Assembly (NCBI GenBank): GCA_019925795.1
Contig: CM034300.1
Span: forward strand, 74,875,021-74,939,020
Length of the DNA stretch: 64,000 bases
DNA from: Dendrobium chrysotoxum
Lineage: Eukaryota; Streptophyta; Magnoliopsida; Asparagales; Orchidaceae
Direction of reading: 5' to 3'
Position numbers and translations under genes: made by a program. The notes under the pieces are model-generated. The model was not told the DNA's origin. It searched no databases and saw only the letters and a program-made list of their open reading frames with translations. Numbering within the stretch: position 1 is the stretch's first letter; every line of letters starts with the position of its first letter. Positions 37,001-43,763 of this stretch are shown one piece after another.

Positions 37001-40000
37001 ACTTGAAAATTTTGGCAATTAATTTTCGCAGAGAAATCAGAATTCTTTCAAATGAAAATTCTCAAACGAAGATTCCTTTTGATCGAAAAACTCAAACAAT
37101 TAATGAAATAATTAGTGAAAACTATTTCTTGTTGATTCAACATGACAACCGGACTCTGATACCACTTGTTAGGATTCTTTGGAGATGAAATAATAATTTT
37201 ATCGTCTCCGAAAGACATGTCAAATCATCAAAAAGATTATCAGAAGCTTACCTGAATCCATTGAAATACATAATTGAGGTTTTCGGTCTTCCACGTTTGA
37301 AGTGTCGTTCTCCAAGAGAGCGAGAGACCCCTTCTTTTTACTCTAGTTGAGAAATGAGAACTTAATCACTTAAATTGGGGACCACGACCTCTTTATATGG
37401 GCCAACCTGAAGAAGTGCAGCTTCGCACAGGCTAGGGTGGAGTACTTGGGGCACATGGTATCATAGAAGGGGGTGGCAGCCGATCAAGCCAAGATTGAAG
37501 CAATGCAGAAGTGACCTTTACCTAGGAACTCGAGAGAGCTAAGGGGTTTCCTAGGATTGACGGGTTACTACCAAAGGTTTATGAAGGGGTACAACAACAT
37601 AGCCTAGCCTTTGACACAACAGTTAAAGAAGGGTAGCTTCTTGTGGGGAGAAGTAGCTACCTAGGCTTTTGAGAGATTGAAGAAGGCCATGATAACAATA
37701 CCAGATGCATCCGGATGTAGGTTGGGGGCAGTGCTGATGCAGAATCATAGGCCCATAGCCTACTTCATCCAGGTGTTGACAGTTAGAGCTAGGTTGAAGT
37801 TTGTGTATGAAAGGGAATTGATGGCCATCATGTTAGCCATCCAGAAGTGGCGTCTATGCCTGTTGGGTCGGCATTTCATCATCAGGACAGATCAAAGGAG
37901 TTTGAAATATTTGCTGGAGTAGAGAATGGTGATGGAGGAACATCAGAGGTGGTTGTCCAAACTCTTGGGATATGATTTTGAGATCCAATACCAACTAGGG
38001 TTGGAGAATAAGGCAGTTGATGTCTTATCCAGGTGTGGGGGAGAGCTCCAGGAGATGACCATTTCAGTACCCTTGATGGTGGATTGGGGGCTATCAAGGA
38101 AGAAAGTATGCAGGATGAGGAGCTGAAGAAGATTTAGAGGCACTTGCTAAAGGATAGGGGCAACCACCTAGGCTACTCCCTTGAAGGAGAGAGGCTATTG
38201 TACCAAGAGAAATTTGTGATGCCACAAACCTCCATCTATATTCCCCACCTACTGCAGAAGTTCCACGGGAGTGCGGTTGGAGGCCACTCCGGGGTACAGA
38301 AGACTAGCTGCTGAATTATATTGGAAGGGTATGTATAAGGATGTGGGGGAGATGGTGGCCAGGTGTGAGGTGTGCCAGAGAAGTAAGTACATGGCTATGG
38401 CTCCAGGGGGGTGACTACAATCCTTAGCACTTCCAAATAGAGTATGGGAGGTGTCCATGGATTTCATAGATGGCTTACCACGGTCTGAGGGATTCACAGT
38501 CATTTTGGTGGTGGTTGATAGGCTGAGTAAATATACACATTTCATTCCCTCACGACACCCCTACACTGCAGTTACAGTGGCTTCAACATTCATCAGGGTG
38601 GTGGTTAGATTGCACGGGATCCCACAGTCGATAGTCTCTGGCAGAGATAAGGTGTTTCTCAGTAGTTTTGGAGGGAGTTGTTCAGGTTGCTGGGTACAGT
38701 TCTTAAGAGAAGCACCGCCTACCACCCTCAGATGGACGGGAAAACGGAAGTGGTCAACAGAAGCTTGGAGACTTACTTGAGGTATTTTTCTTCTGAAATA
38801 TCATGGATGTGGGCCAAGTGGTTAGCATGGGCCAAATATTGGTACAATAGCTCGTACCACTCAGCTTCTCAGATGACCCCTTGTGCTGTATGGAAGAGAG
38901 AAATTGGCTTCGAGGTATTTCGGGCCCTTACGAGATAATGGAAAAGATTAGAGCAGTGGTGTACCGGTTGAAGTTACCCCAGACCGTCACCATACACCTA
39001 GTATTCCATGTGTCATAGTTGACGAAAGCTCTGCAGAACATGCAGTTAGTGTAGAGTTACCGGCAACATTGACTGAGAAGTTGTCGGCATAAACATATAA
39101 TTTACAAACAAGATATTGAAGTTATCGGTGCATTATTCAACCTGGTTAACTTTGGTTCTTCAAAGTTGCAAGTCAGTAAATTTAGTTTACAAAATCCTTC
39201 AGTGAGACAAAGGTAGTCAATTGCCTTTTCAAGTTCGTTATACTACCGTGTTTATTTATAGTGAATGATTGGTGTTTCTGTCAAGGTAAATTATATCTAG
39301 CTCCATTGAGTTTCTAGTCTAGGAGTGATTTGATCACTAAGTTTTCATGAACCCATTCGGGTCCCTCAATTTTGATACGATTTTCTTTGGTCTATTACGA
39401 TATTATTAAATCCTCATTTGATATCTAAATTGTGAATGCATCCTCCCAATGATTTCTGTCCATCTTTTTGGCATATCGCCTCTGGGCATCCTTGACATGG
39501 TTTTGGAAAAATGCCATATGTGAGCACTGATCTAGTGGTGTCTGATGGTGGATGTGTGTGATCTAATACAATTTGCTAATTGTGTGGCTAGAAATATATA
39601 TTGTCATTTGGATATCTTTTAATGAGTTGGAAATTTTAATAAGTTCCCAAGAAAACCAGAACATCCCGCTCTGTTCATTTTAGTAATCTTTTGTTTTGTT
39701 AATCCATTTTGCTCTCTTATAAGACATAATGCCCATTTGCCTTGTGATTATGCTATTTGATTTGGTTTACATTTCTAGATAACCATTCTTGTGGCTGCTG
39801 AGGGAGTGCACAAGCTACCCGTCATCAATGGTAGTGCAGATTTGAAGGCGGCGTTGCAAAAGCTGGGCTCGATACCTGCCAACAAAACAATGGTATGATA
39901 TCAATAAAACATATTACACTACCCCCATTGTTATTAGACAATAACAATAGATGAATCTCCCTATAGTTTTGTGTTTTGGTGAAAAGCGGATATAGTTTTG

Positions 40001-40679
40001 AGACTGCTAATATTGATAGTAGTTTATCCTTGTTTTGTATTCAAAAGAAACCAAGTTTGAACCAAGTTTGACATGCATGTTAGAGTTTAAAAGTATTACA
40101 TATTTGGATTAGGAGTGTCAATAAATGACCAGAACATGATAACCCAATATGGATCTAGCTCGCAAATCCTAGCTTGGATTGACCTGAATAATATACGAAT
40201 TGGTTTCGAGTCTGAAATGTAGACTCTTTTAATTTTCGGCTGGGTTCGAACTGACCCAAAAATTCAAAATCAACTCGAATAATCTGTTTAATTTTTTTAG
40301 TTTAAAATGTATCGAAAACTGTATAATAAATGAATGAGTCATGTTCAGGTTAAGCAGTCAGGTAGGCCCGAGCCCAAACTATTAATCCGGATTTATTGTC
40401 TTTTGAAACTTTGATATTGCTTGAATTCATTATAAAACTCTTTTTTTTTTTTAATGAAATATCAGTTTTCTGTTTTAGAAAAGTTTATATAGGGATTTTT
40501 TATACAACTCTCCTTGTTATTTTGTAGTTCAAGAATACTGATTTTATCTAAACATGCATTAAATTTCGACATCATTAAAACTGCAGGCAGTGGAGGTTTT
40601 GTGGACTCCTCAGAATGAAAACGACACGCTATCAGAGCGTGAACTCCTGGAAGACTACCCGCTTTTGAGGCCTTTGTAA
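5741..40679 (+). CDS. FLAP1: DUF1517 protein, FLAP1-like, 3' part of gene (five exons)
   Basis: Five exons (5741-5843, 20740-20795, 31753-31917, 39779-39892, 40587-40679) join in one frame into 176 residues ending at TAA 40677-40679. All four introns are GT-AG, and codon phases match at every junction. The protein reads GLLGMARSFQKDLERIAETAD, TALALLRHPDC, EKRFNQLSIEERGKFDEETL, then AAEGVHKLP and VEVLWTPQNENDTLSERELL, ending in DYPLLRPL. This is the C-terminal DUF1517 domain as I recall it from Arabidopsis At1g54520 (FLAP1, a chloroplast membrane protein tied to photoprotection under fluctuating light). Plastid targeting and membrane segments would lie in exons left of the window. The family call is strong; orthology to FLAP1 itself is inference. 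Only 531 of 34,939 bp are coding. Confidence 0.85.
6555..6667. repeat. 62-bp tandem duplication
   Basis: Two near-identical copies, 6555-6605 and 6617-6667, share 'ggggatggttaatagcattc' and the following 'taatactgcatttgctata'. Only one substitution was noticed in the 51-bp shared part, so the duplication looks relatively recent. Confidence 0.9.
7325..7575. repeat. four degenerate A-rich repeat units
   Basis: A unit like 'tttgttatagatttatccaa' followed by an A run, 'gaatagaagtt' and 'ggagaagatgcataaag' occurs about four times, near 7333, 7401, 7455 and 7508, with spacing of roughly 50-70 bp. The units have diverged and include indels. Origin unknown. Confidence 0.65.
8454..10777 (-). mobile_element. 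5'-truncated RTE LINE, decayed
   Basis: A second RTE copy of about 2.3 kb, flanked by a perfect 21-bp direct repeat at 8433-8453 and 10778-10798. The repeat is AT-rich, so its statistical weight is lower than for the first copy. The 3' end has the same (CAA)n-catcaagc terminus. The body runs through the reverse transcriptase and is cut off within the C-terminal part of the endonuclease (HLIAYKNGYN-like residues near 10745), so it is 5' truncated. The reverse transcriptase is broken into pieces at 8764-8949, 9157-9387 and 9645-10029 by indels and stops, including a C homopolymer near 9100. It is older than the copy at 2311-5456. Confidence 0.88.
10799..11207. other. AT-rich intron sequence, nothing recognised
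   Basis: A/T-rich DNA with a short pyrimidine-rich segment near 11150-11200. No open reading frame or element end was identified. Confidence 0.5.
11208..11519 (+). pseudogene. gypsy gag 5' fragment, split by solo LTR
   Basis: The sequence closely parallels the start of the gypsy gag at 34096-34430: a coiled Lys/Glu-rich start, then 'gagaggggaagaccaggagg', 'gagaatgcct' and 'cctagggaggaggcgag'. It is cut at 11519 by the giant solo LTR and resumes at 16931. The 5' LTR and primer site are absent, so the copy is truncated at the left. The frame is not intact. Confidence 0.75.
11975..12632. mobile_element. non-autonomous TIR element inside the solo LTR
   Basis: The ends are GGGTGTCAA (11978-11986) and, inverted, TTGACACCC (12622-12630). 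The interior is rich in gggtcgggt/acccgaccc runs and has a GC-rich core (12180-12430). A degraded 9-bp duplication, actggaaag (11966-11974) versus actagtaag (12633-12641), flanks it. The homologous inverted LTR has an uninterrupted site there (reverse complement near 26095 reads ccttactggtaggagattg), confirming an insertion. A 9-bp duplication would suit a Mutator-like element, but no transposase is present. Confidence 0.75.
15005..15265. repeat. cluster of four short hairpin motifs in the LTR
   Basis: Four related imperfect palindromes occur near 15005-15030, 15067-15095, 15176-15202 and 15240-15264. The best reads ccaccacgctaagaaaagcg followed by tgtatggg, with stem CACGCT/AGCGTG. They are the reverse complements of the five motifs at 22817-23206 in the inverted LTR, so the cluster predates the two insertions and belongs to the family. 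Confidence 0.85.
15457..15518. repeat. TA and GA microsatellite
   Basis: (TA)n at about 15457-15473 runs directly into (GA)n with interruptions up to about 15518, inside the plus-oriented solo LTR. The TA tract may overlap a TATA element of the LTR promoter, but I cannot show that. Confidence 0.8.
16931..17560 (+). pseudogene. gypsy gag remnant fused to integrase C-terminus (deletion derivative)
   Basis: Gag sequence resumes right after the solo LTR ('aggggtgctgattttgaaag' is shared with 34455-34500). At about 17110 it jumps straight into the end of an integrase: FGKLSRKKFGPFCILRKLG, then NVADLTLYEG. A chromodomain-like tail follows (ITKIRHGVHQRLLVGWNG, a stop, then a frame with AEELQLHHPD). 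Protease, reverse transcriptase, RNase H and most of integrase (roughly 4 kb) are missing. A polypurine tract, ccaccaggggggaat, sits at 17547-17560 immediately before an LTR. Confidence 0.8.
17561..18350 (+). mobile_element. 3' LTR of the truncated gypsy element (right end approximate)
   Basis: The LTR starts TGATGCATGC at 17561, directly after the polypurine tract. A TATA-like box, tataaatagg, lies at 18048-18057, followed by a pyrimidine-rich leader (18140-18220). The exact CA end was not determined because the element's 5' LTR is missing; about 18350 is an estimate. It is a different LTR sequence from that of the gypsy element at 33610. Confidence 0.6.
18048..18057 (+). promoter_or_regulatory. 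TATA-like box of gypsy LTR
   Basis: The string tataaatagg occurs in the LTR about 490 bp from its start, followed by a C/T-rich leader. The position suits a U3/R boundary. Activity is unknown. Confidence 0.55.
18351..18893. other. host intron, nothing recognised
   Basis: Ordinary AT-rich sequence without a recognisable coding domain or element end. Confidence 0.5.
18911..19220 (+). mobile_element. RTE LINE 3' fragment
   Basis: The last ~300 bp of an RTE element in plus orientation: reverse-transcriptase C-terminal coding remnants (RFRWFGHIK- and RGRPKK-like codons with stops) ending in the typical 'tttgatgttgttgttgta' terminus. An imperfect 17-bp duplication flanks it (18894-18910 and 19221-19237, 14 of 17 matching), suggesting an old, severely 5'-truncated insertion. 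Confidence 0.8.
19238..20739. other. host intron, nothing recognised
   Basis: AT-rich DNA followed by a pyrimidine-rich section (19500-20120) that may be old retrotransposon sequence, but no motif or boundary could be identified. Ordinary intron with acceptor ttcctatag precedes the exon at 20740. Confidence 0.45.
20740..20795 (+). CDS. FLAP1: DUF1517 gene, second visible exon (56 nt)
   Basis: The acceptor is ttcctatag before 20740; the donor is gtaagc at 20796. Two bases complete a Glu codon with the previous exon, then 18 codons encode TALALLRHPDCCISAYSS. The exon lies about 3.8 kb from the plus-oriented solo LTR and 0.76 kb from the inverted one. Confidence 0.88.
20796..21553. other. host intron, nothing recognised
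   Basis: AT-rich intron sequence with no element boundary until the target duplication of the solo LTR at 21554. Confidence 0.55.
22004..22103. repeat. (AG)n then (AAG)n microsatellite
   Basis: About 77 bp of pure AG repeats are followed by (AAG)n to about 22103, inside the minus-oriented solo LTR. The plus-oriented copy has a much shorter and interrupted GA tract. Confidence 0.95.
22275..22685. repeat. array of TTAATTATAATTAA-like palindromes
   Basis: Some 400 bp consist of reiterated AATTAATTATAATTAATT-type words, each nearly self-complementary, separated by a few bases and diverged by point changes. The plus-oriented LTR has only a short AT-rich zone (16495-16560), so the array expanded in this copy or was lost in the other. 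Confidence 0.85.
22817..23206. repeat. cluster of five hairpin motifs CACGCTTTCTTAAGCGTG
   Basis: Copies lie at 22817-22843, 22931-22957, 23000-23026, 23105-23132 and 23181-23206. The consensus CACGCTTTCTTAAGCGTG can form a 7-bp stem with a 4-base loop and is usually followed by GTGGG. Between the copies, GC-rich, less conserved sequence includes 'accgcctata' and 'gaggcgggtaa' words. The first three sit in a frame open from 22688 to 23017, which is probably accidental. Confidence 0.9.
23280..24060. repeat. degenerate GAACTTGAA-rich stretch
   Basis: About 780 bp are dominated by variants of 'gaacttgaac', 'ttgaactc' and 'gaatttgaa' at irregular spacing, like a decayed short-period satellite. 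The homologous zone in the plus-oriented LTR (14820-14940) holds only a few 'caagttc' words, so the length differs strongly between copies. Confidence 0.7.
25241..25402. repeat. three 61-bp tandem repeats
   Basis: Units start at 25241, 25302 and 25363 with 'gccaccggatctgcaa' and include 'acaagcagacagaagg'. The first two are nearly identical; the third diverges after about 40 bp. The core matches single blocks in the other copies of the LTR family (13352-13382, 13490-13515 and 63168-63204). Confidence 0.9.
26907..27289. other. host intron between solo LTR and L1 element
   Basis: Ordinary intron sequence, no feature recognised. Confidence 0.5.
27305..29375 (+). mobile_element. ORF1-only L1-type retroelement
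   Basis: A 2,071-bp insertion flanked by a perfect 15-bp duplication, tgataatttcttaca (27290-27304 and 29376-29390), ending in a short A tract preceded by tttgtt. It contains a 5' leader, a single L1 ORF1 with a DUF4283 domain and zinc knuckle, and a 3' region of about 350 bp, but no endonuclease or reverse transcriptase. The perfect duplication at both ends shows it inserted in this form, so the ORF2 loss predates insertion. It was presumably mobilised by enzymes from an intact L1. Confidence 0.88.
27516..29026 (+). pseudogene. L1 ORF1 protein (DUF4283 + CCHC knuckle), one frameshift
   Basis: The ATG at 27516 opens a frame that runs to about 28195, where a one-base shift in the run gaattccccccttttgtgcg breaks it. 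The downstream frame continues to a stop at 29024-29026. The N-terminal half holds a DUF4283 RNA-binding-like domain (IRKFFFNLKLNGEVLVTLLD, then LIKLANDLHYCRVF and PVIPIWVSFPQL). In the downstream frame a perfect CX2CX4HX4C zinc knuckle (CASCKCIEHVAGKC, 28202-28243) follows directly after the shift. The rest is a low-complexity Val/Ser-rich tail ending in a basic RNRKRKSKKK. The protein would bind element RNA. Apart from the single indel it is undamaged, so the lesion may be recent or a sequencing error in a homopolymer. Confidence 0.85.
29575..30625. mobile_element. non-autonomous TIR element (about 1.05 kb)
   Basis: Inverted termini: GGGCTGTTTGGTAGCA at 29575-29590 and its near complement TGCAACCAAACAGCCCC at 30609-30625. 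The interior is A/T-rich with many short TTAATTAA-like words and no coding capacity. The target duplication could not be settled, so the superfamily (hAT or PIF/Harbinger) is open. Confidence 0.7.
30626..31752. other. host intron, nothing recognised
   Basis: AT-rich intron with an A run at about 30676-30693. It ends in the acceptor catgtacag before the exon at 31753. Confidence 0.55.
31753..31917 (+). CDS. FLAP1: DUF1517 gene, third visible exon
   Basis: Exactly 55 codons, phase 0 at both ends, with acceptor ccatgtacag and donor gtaagtc. It encodes VDVKRSVEDGEKRFNQLSIE, then RGKFDEETLVNVNNIKRQR and ends FSNEYIV, the most conserved block of the DUF1517 family as I recall it. It carries no stop or indel. 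Confidence 0.9.
31918..32748. other. host intron, nothing recognised
   Basis: AT-rich, no element boundary recognised before the RTE fragment. Confidence 0.5.
32761..32932 (-). mobile_element. RTE LINE 3'-end fragment
   Basis: About 170 bp match the last part of the RTE elements: a (CAA)n-like start, 'catcaagcttttatctcac', 'ggctacatgaatcctttttc', then 'aagtctttttaggtctacct'. An imperfect 15-bp duplication (32749-32763 and 32933-32947, 12 of 15 matching) flanks it. This is an extreme 5' truncation. Confidence 0.8.
32948..33609. other. host intron, nothing recognised
   Basis: AT-rich DNA with no recognisable element. An 80-codon open frame at 33025-33267 has no familiar motif and is probably accidental. 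Confidence 0.5.
33610..34059 (+). repeat. gypsy 5' LTR (450 bp)
   Basis: Starts TGTTAGGCTAGCCC at 33610 and ends CTATCA at 34059, three bases before the primer site. It contains a (GA)n tract at about 33709-33726. There is no 3' partner LTR in the window, so its age cannot be estimated from LTR divergence. Confidence 0.75.
34063..34074 (+). other. primer binding site, initiator-Met tRNA type
   Basis: TGGTATCAGAGC, the common plant retrotransposon sequence complementary to the 3' end of initiator methionine tRNA, lies immediately after the 5' LTR. Confidence 0.9.
34096..35938 (+). pseudogene. gypsy gag and protease (broken)
   Basis: The candidate gag ATG is at 34096. The frame is broken several times: an early stop near 34200, another after 34903 where a stop interrupts the retrotransposon gag domain, and a TAG at about 35090. 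Recognisable parts are the gag core (VRKLKMPIFEGDDAHGLIYK, ALAWYQWRNM), a zinc knuckle (GLCFICDEKYMLGHRCK, about 35281-35330) and an aspartic protease motif (LIDSGETHNFIS, about 35525-35560) where the usual active-site triplet DSG is intact. The last open piece is 35105-35938, 277 codons. The products would form the particle and cleave the polyprotein. Confidence 0.85.
35939..36633 (+). pseudogene. gypsy reverse transcriptase, N-terminal part
   Basis: Clear motifs: VKKKYGSWRFCVDYRALNK, FSKLDLKSGYYQI (catalytic Asp), EFLVMLFGLTNAPATFQSLM, and FVLVFFDDTLVYN with the catalytic Asp pair in a FFDD variant (about 36535-36560). The longest open piece is 36067-36654, but from about 36634 its codons belong to the insertion. 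The domain continues at about 37405 (NLKKCSFAQARVEYLGHMV). Confidence 0.88.
36634..37404 (-). mobile_element. copia-like fragment: partial LTR, primer site and leader
   Basis: Read on the minus strand, the insert begins at a TATA-like CCATATAAAGAGG (about 37390-37404) and runs through an R/U5-like segment to CCTAACA at 37167-37173. It then has a primer site TGGTATCAGAGTCC (37151-37164) and about 500 bp of AT-rich leader. The LTR upstream of the TATA box is missing. It splits the gypsy reverse transcriptase. Boundaries are good to a few bases only, and no target duplication was established. Confidence 0.7.
37405..39040 (+). pseudogene. gypsy RT C-terminus, RNase H and integrase (broken)
   Basis: Reverse transcriptase resumes (KKCSFAQARVEYLGHMV, then SRELRGFLGLTGYYQRFMK). 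RNase H follows (DASGCRLGAVLMQNHRPIAY, ELMAIMLAIQKWR, IRTDQRSLKYLL) and then integrase. The zinc-binding region reads GGHSG followed by CEVCQRSK; the core has MDFIDGLPRSEGFTVILVVV, VDRLSKYTHFIP, GRDKVFLS and YHPQMDGKTEVVNRSLETYL. The C-terminal GPYEIMEKI-like part is at 38930-39020. Stops occur at about 37467, 37513, 37604, 37920 and 38125, and a frameshift at about 38680. Not functional. Confidence 0.87.
39086..39778. other. host intron, nothing recognised
   Basis: AT-rich intron ending in the acceptor atttctag before the exon at 39779. Confidence 0.55.
39779..39892 (+). CDS. FLAP1: DUF1517 gene, fourth visible exon
   Basis: 38 codons, phase 0, with acceptor atttctag and donor gtatga. It encodes ITILVAAEGVHKLPVINGSA, then DLKAALQKLGSIPANKTM. 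It is free of stops and indels. Confidence 0.9.
39893..40586. other. last intron of the DUF1517 gene (694 bp)
   Basis: The only short intron in the visible gene. Positions 40107-40390 hold words such as 'aggagtgtcaataaatgac', 'aactgacccaaaaattc' and 'ggcccgagcccaaac', which look like a decayed copy of the gggtcgggt-rich element class seen at 11975 and 49155. No other feature. Confidence 0.5.
40587..40679 (+). CDS. FLAP1: DUF1517 gene, last exon
   Basis: The acceptor is aaactgcag before 40587. It encodes AVEVLWTPQNENDTLSEREL, then LEDYPLLRPL and TAA at 40677-40679. The conserved LEDYPLLRPL end is the usual C-terminus of this family. A 3' UTR presumably follows for a few hundred bases; no firm polyadenylation site was identified. 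Confidence 0.92.
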   Translation, partial: AVEVLWTPQNENDTLSERELLEDYPLLRPL

Positions 40680-42714
40680 GAAGCAAATGACTAGCTTGAG
40701 ACAGTCTTTTAGGTCAAATATTGTACAGATGCAACAGAATAGGTTCAAACATCTTATATATTGTGAAAGGGGCTTGCTTGCAAGGTTCAAGATATAATAA
40801 TTCTTCTATTTCCCTCTGATCTGCTCTACTTTTTACATGGAAGTAACTTCCACCAGGCTATATATCCATTTGTGTAAAACAGTTAAGACTTGTGGTCTTT
40901 TTCTTCGCTGCAAGATCAGCTTTTGCTCTGAAGAAATCTTCAAGCTAATTTCGTAGTTCTTAGTTGCGTAATGCATCAACGTTTGATTAATACGAGGAGA
41001 ATAATCTAATTGTTGAAGGAATTTAGATATTTTTAATTCTTCTTTCTTGTGAAACGGTCAATAGAAGCATGCTCTTGATTTTTCTTGCATTGTTAGAGCC
41101 TGAAGTTTCTACCTTTAAATGCCACTAATCTTTATTTAATCATTGAAAGCCAATCAAGACAAATTCACCGACACATCACACACGTAAGACTCGAATTCAA
41201 GATATCTTGGTTGATACTTTAGCTCCCAACAAACAGATCAAAATGAGCTGTGTTGAAAGCAAAAAATTGATAAAGAATTTCAAACCTGCTTTGATTTTGG
41301 TTTGGGTCTATTTTGATGGTTTCAGCTTTTGGTTGTTTTGACTGATTGGTGAAGTTTCGATTGGATTTATATAAAGAAAAATATGTAAAGGAGATTTCTG
41401 AAATGTTTTTTTATGCCAAGTTGGAAATTTAATATTATTTTAATTATGTGAAATTATTTTTATTGGACGTACTATGGCAAATACTTCTATATTGTGCGTT
41501 AGGGCTCTCATTTTTATATTATATGTATTATATTTTAAGGGGCAAACAGGAGGAGATAAAAAGATGCGTAGATTTACTGCCTTCTAGAATATCCATCCTC
41601 TTTAAAATGAGTACTTATACCTGCTCGATATCAAAATGAATTTAGGTGTAAATTTATAAAATTAAAGAGAAAATATCTAACATATTTTGTAGGAATCAAA
41701 TTTGTTTGTTTGTTTGTTGATGATACTTGATCTTATTAGTAGTCTTACTCTGAGAGTGGATGACTTGAAAACTTGTGTGTGAATAAATAGAAGAGAGATG
41801 GAGAGAGTGGCAAAAGAATTAGAGGGGAGAATTTGTAAAAAAAATCATGGGAGATGTTAATCTAGAATTAGCATAAGATATACCAAAATCTGTCAAAAGC
41901 AAAAGAGTAGAAAAAGGTTTAAAAATTCTAAAATATTTCTTATAACTCTTATTTTATAAGATTTTGAGGGCTCCAAAAAATGCTAGATAAAAAAGATAAA
42001 AGTATAACACTATACAGAACATCTATATAATGTTATAAGAATTATCCTAGACATATGTCATCTTTTGATTGGTTAAAGTAGGGTGAGGTTAGGAGGGGTA
42101 TGATGAGTTGGTTTCAAGGGAGCTCAGTGGTGCTGATTAGGCGAGTAGACATGGGCTGAGTTTGTGGGCGAGTGCTTAGAAGATGGGGCCTATGACTAGC
42201 AGGCTTATTAATGTTGTTGGAGACTTTTATGAGAGATCTCGAATTGCCTGATAAGAGATGGACCGGTAAGATCTTATTGCGAGAAGGGAGAGGCTTCAAG
42301 TTTGATGGTTCCGACAAGGTGAGCTTAGGGTCCCATGAATAGATGCCTTCCTATAGCCAAACTTGGTGAGCTTGCATGAGAATGATCACTCTAAAAATAG
42401 TAGTCTAGGTACGTGGCGAGTGTTGAGTTGCTAGCTTGACAAAGAATTCTCGATTCACCTCGTAGAAGGGTCAACTCTTTTTTAGGCCTGAGCGAGTAGT
42501 GCCTGTTGATCATGTTGATGAGTTCTCTTGAGGGCAACTTTCTCTGTCATGACCCATTGGTTCTTGCTAAATACTTGTGAATGCATATGCGAGTATACGA
42601 TTTCGAAATTTTGTCTAAGGCTTCTAAAATGTAAGCTTCTTAGGCACTTCAAAGTTCAAACTTTAGACATAAGGGCTTTTAAAATGAAATGTTTTTACAT
42701 GTTCGAACTTCAAA
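40680..42714. other. 3' flank and intergenic DNA
   Basis: Probably begins with the 3' UTR of the DUF1517 gene. At 41190-41260 the words 'gactcgaattcaagatatct' and 'tggttgatac' resemble 52390-52465 ('gactcaaacccaagacatct', 'tggttggttg'), so both may be fragments of one dispersed repeat. No gene was recognised; short open frames here show no familiar domain. Confidence 0.45.
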
Positions 42715-43051
42715 TAAGGGTCTATTTGGTTGGAAGTAAAATGAGTGTAAAGTATTCCAAATGCAAGGGTTTTAAAAATATTGGTGTTTTGCTTGGATGA
42801 AAAAGGAAAGCAAGGCAAAGTAAATTTGGTGTAAACTATTTTAGTCCATTTTTTGAGATAAACTAAACACGCTCAGTTTTGAGCGAGAATCGTTTACACC
42901 ACAAGCAAGCTCGCTTGATCATCACCACTCACCATTGGCCACCACCACTGCAACCAGTGACCACCACCACCTACCCTTGGCCACCACTGTCGCCACAACC
43001 TGTTTCAAGACACCACTATCTTCGTCGGCCACCACTGTCGCCACCACCCAC

Positions 43052-43723
43052 TGTTAGTCTGTATGAAATTTGATTATGTAGATCAATTGGGTTGTACTGT
43101 TACCTCAGACCTTAGTTCAATAAGTCATGCTGGGGGTCCTCCTTCACCCCAAATTTTTTTTGTACAATGCCTTGGTACTGTGTACCGAAGCGCCCCAATA
43201 TTGTGTACCTAGGCACGCTGGTGTTGCAGAGTTACTGGGAGAAAAGATAGAGAGCGGAGCACCACAACTCTCTAGATTAAGTGCCGCAATGATCTCGATT
43301 CGGCTCCGCAACACTACATAGTGCTACAGCGTTGCGAGTTTGAGCGCTGTAGCATCATGATGACAGAGACTTGAGCACCGCAGTGCTCTAAATTGGCATC
43401 GTAGCATTGCGAGGCAGACTAGAAAGTTTTCTTTTTCATTTTTCTGAAGGGTGGCATCCATTGGTGTTATTTACTTGACTTTCTCTTTTGTTTTGTGTGT
43501 GAGAACAATATAAAAGAAGAGAAGCAAGGAGAGAATGAGAGAGAAGAGAGATTTGTACTAATTTCTCCCCATTTTCATAATGAATTTTTTTTGGTGTGGT
43601 GTGGCTCTATGGGTTTTTTCCCCAAATTTGGGTTTTTCCATATTAAATCCTATTGTCCTTTTACTTTCCGTTGATTTTACTTTCTTGTTTATTTCATCGC
43701 ATGGTTTACTTCCATCCCCAACA
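43052..43723 (+). repeat. copia 5' LTR (672 bp)
   Basis: Starts TGTTAGTCTGTATG and ends CCATCCCCAACA. It shares 'cctcagaccttagtt', 'tgtacaatgcctt' and 'tttcatcgcatggtttactt' with the 3' LTR, and includes repeated 'agcgccgcaac/agcaccgcaac'-like words at 43190-43400. Confidence 0.9.
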
Positions 43724-43725
43724 AC

Positions 43726-43737
43726 TGGTATTAGAGC
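43726..43737 (+). other. primer binding site of copia element
   Basis: TGGTATTAGAGC lies two bases after the 5' LTR. It is the initiator-Met type site with one mismatch to the usual TGGTATCAGAGC. Confidence 0.85.
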
Positions 43738-43763
43738 AAGGTTGTTCAGTTTGAGTGCGAGTA

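Larger units (their letters stand above)
33610..39085 (+). mobile_element. Ty3/gypsy retrotransposon, 3'-truncated
   Basis: From left to right: a 5' LTR (33610-34059), an initiator-Met primer site, gag with zinc knuckle, protease, reverse transcriptase, RNase H and integrase, in the order typical of Ty3/gypsy. The copy stops in the integrase C-terminal region near 39085; no chromodomain, polypurine tract or 3' LTR follows. The reverse transcriptase is split by a copia-derived insertion (36634-37404). Several stops are TAG or TGA where Trp, Gln or Arg codons are expected. It lies in sense orientation in the host intron between the third and fourth visible exons. Confidence 0.9.

Noticed and set aside
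41190..41260. tRNA-derived SINE suggested by a B-box-like 'ttcgagtc' (minus strand)
   Set aside because: No convincing A box, tail or target duplication was found, and the similar stretch near 52390 does not define common ends.
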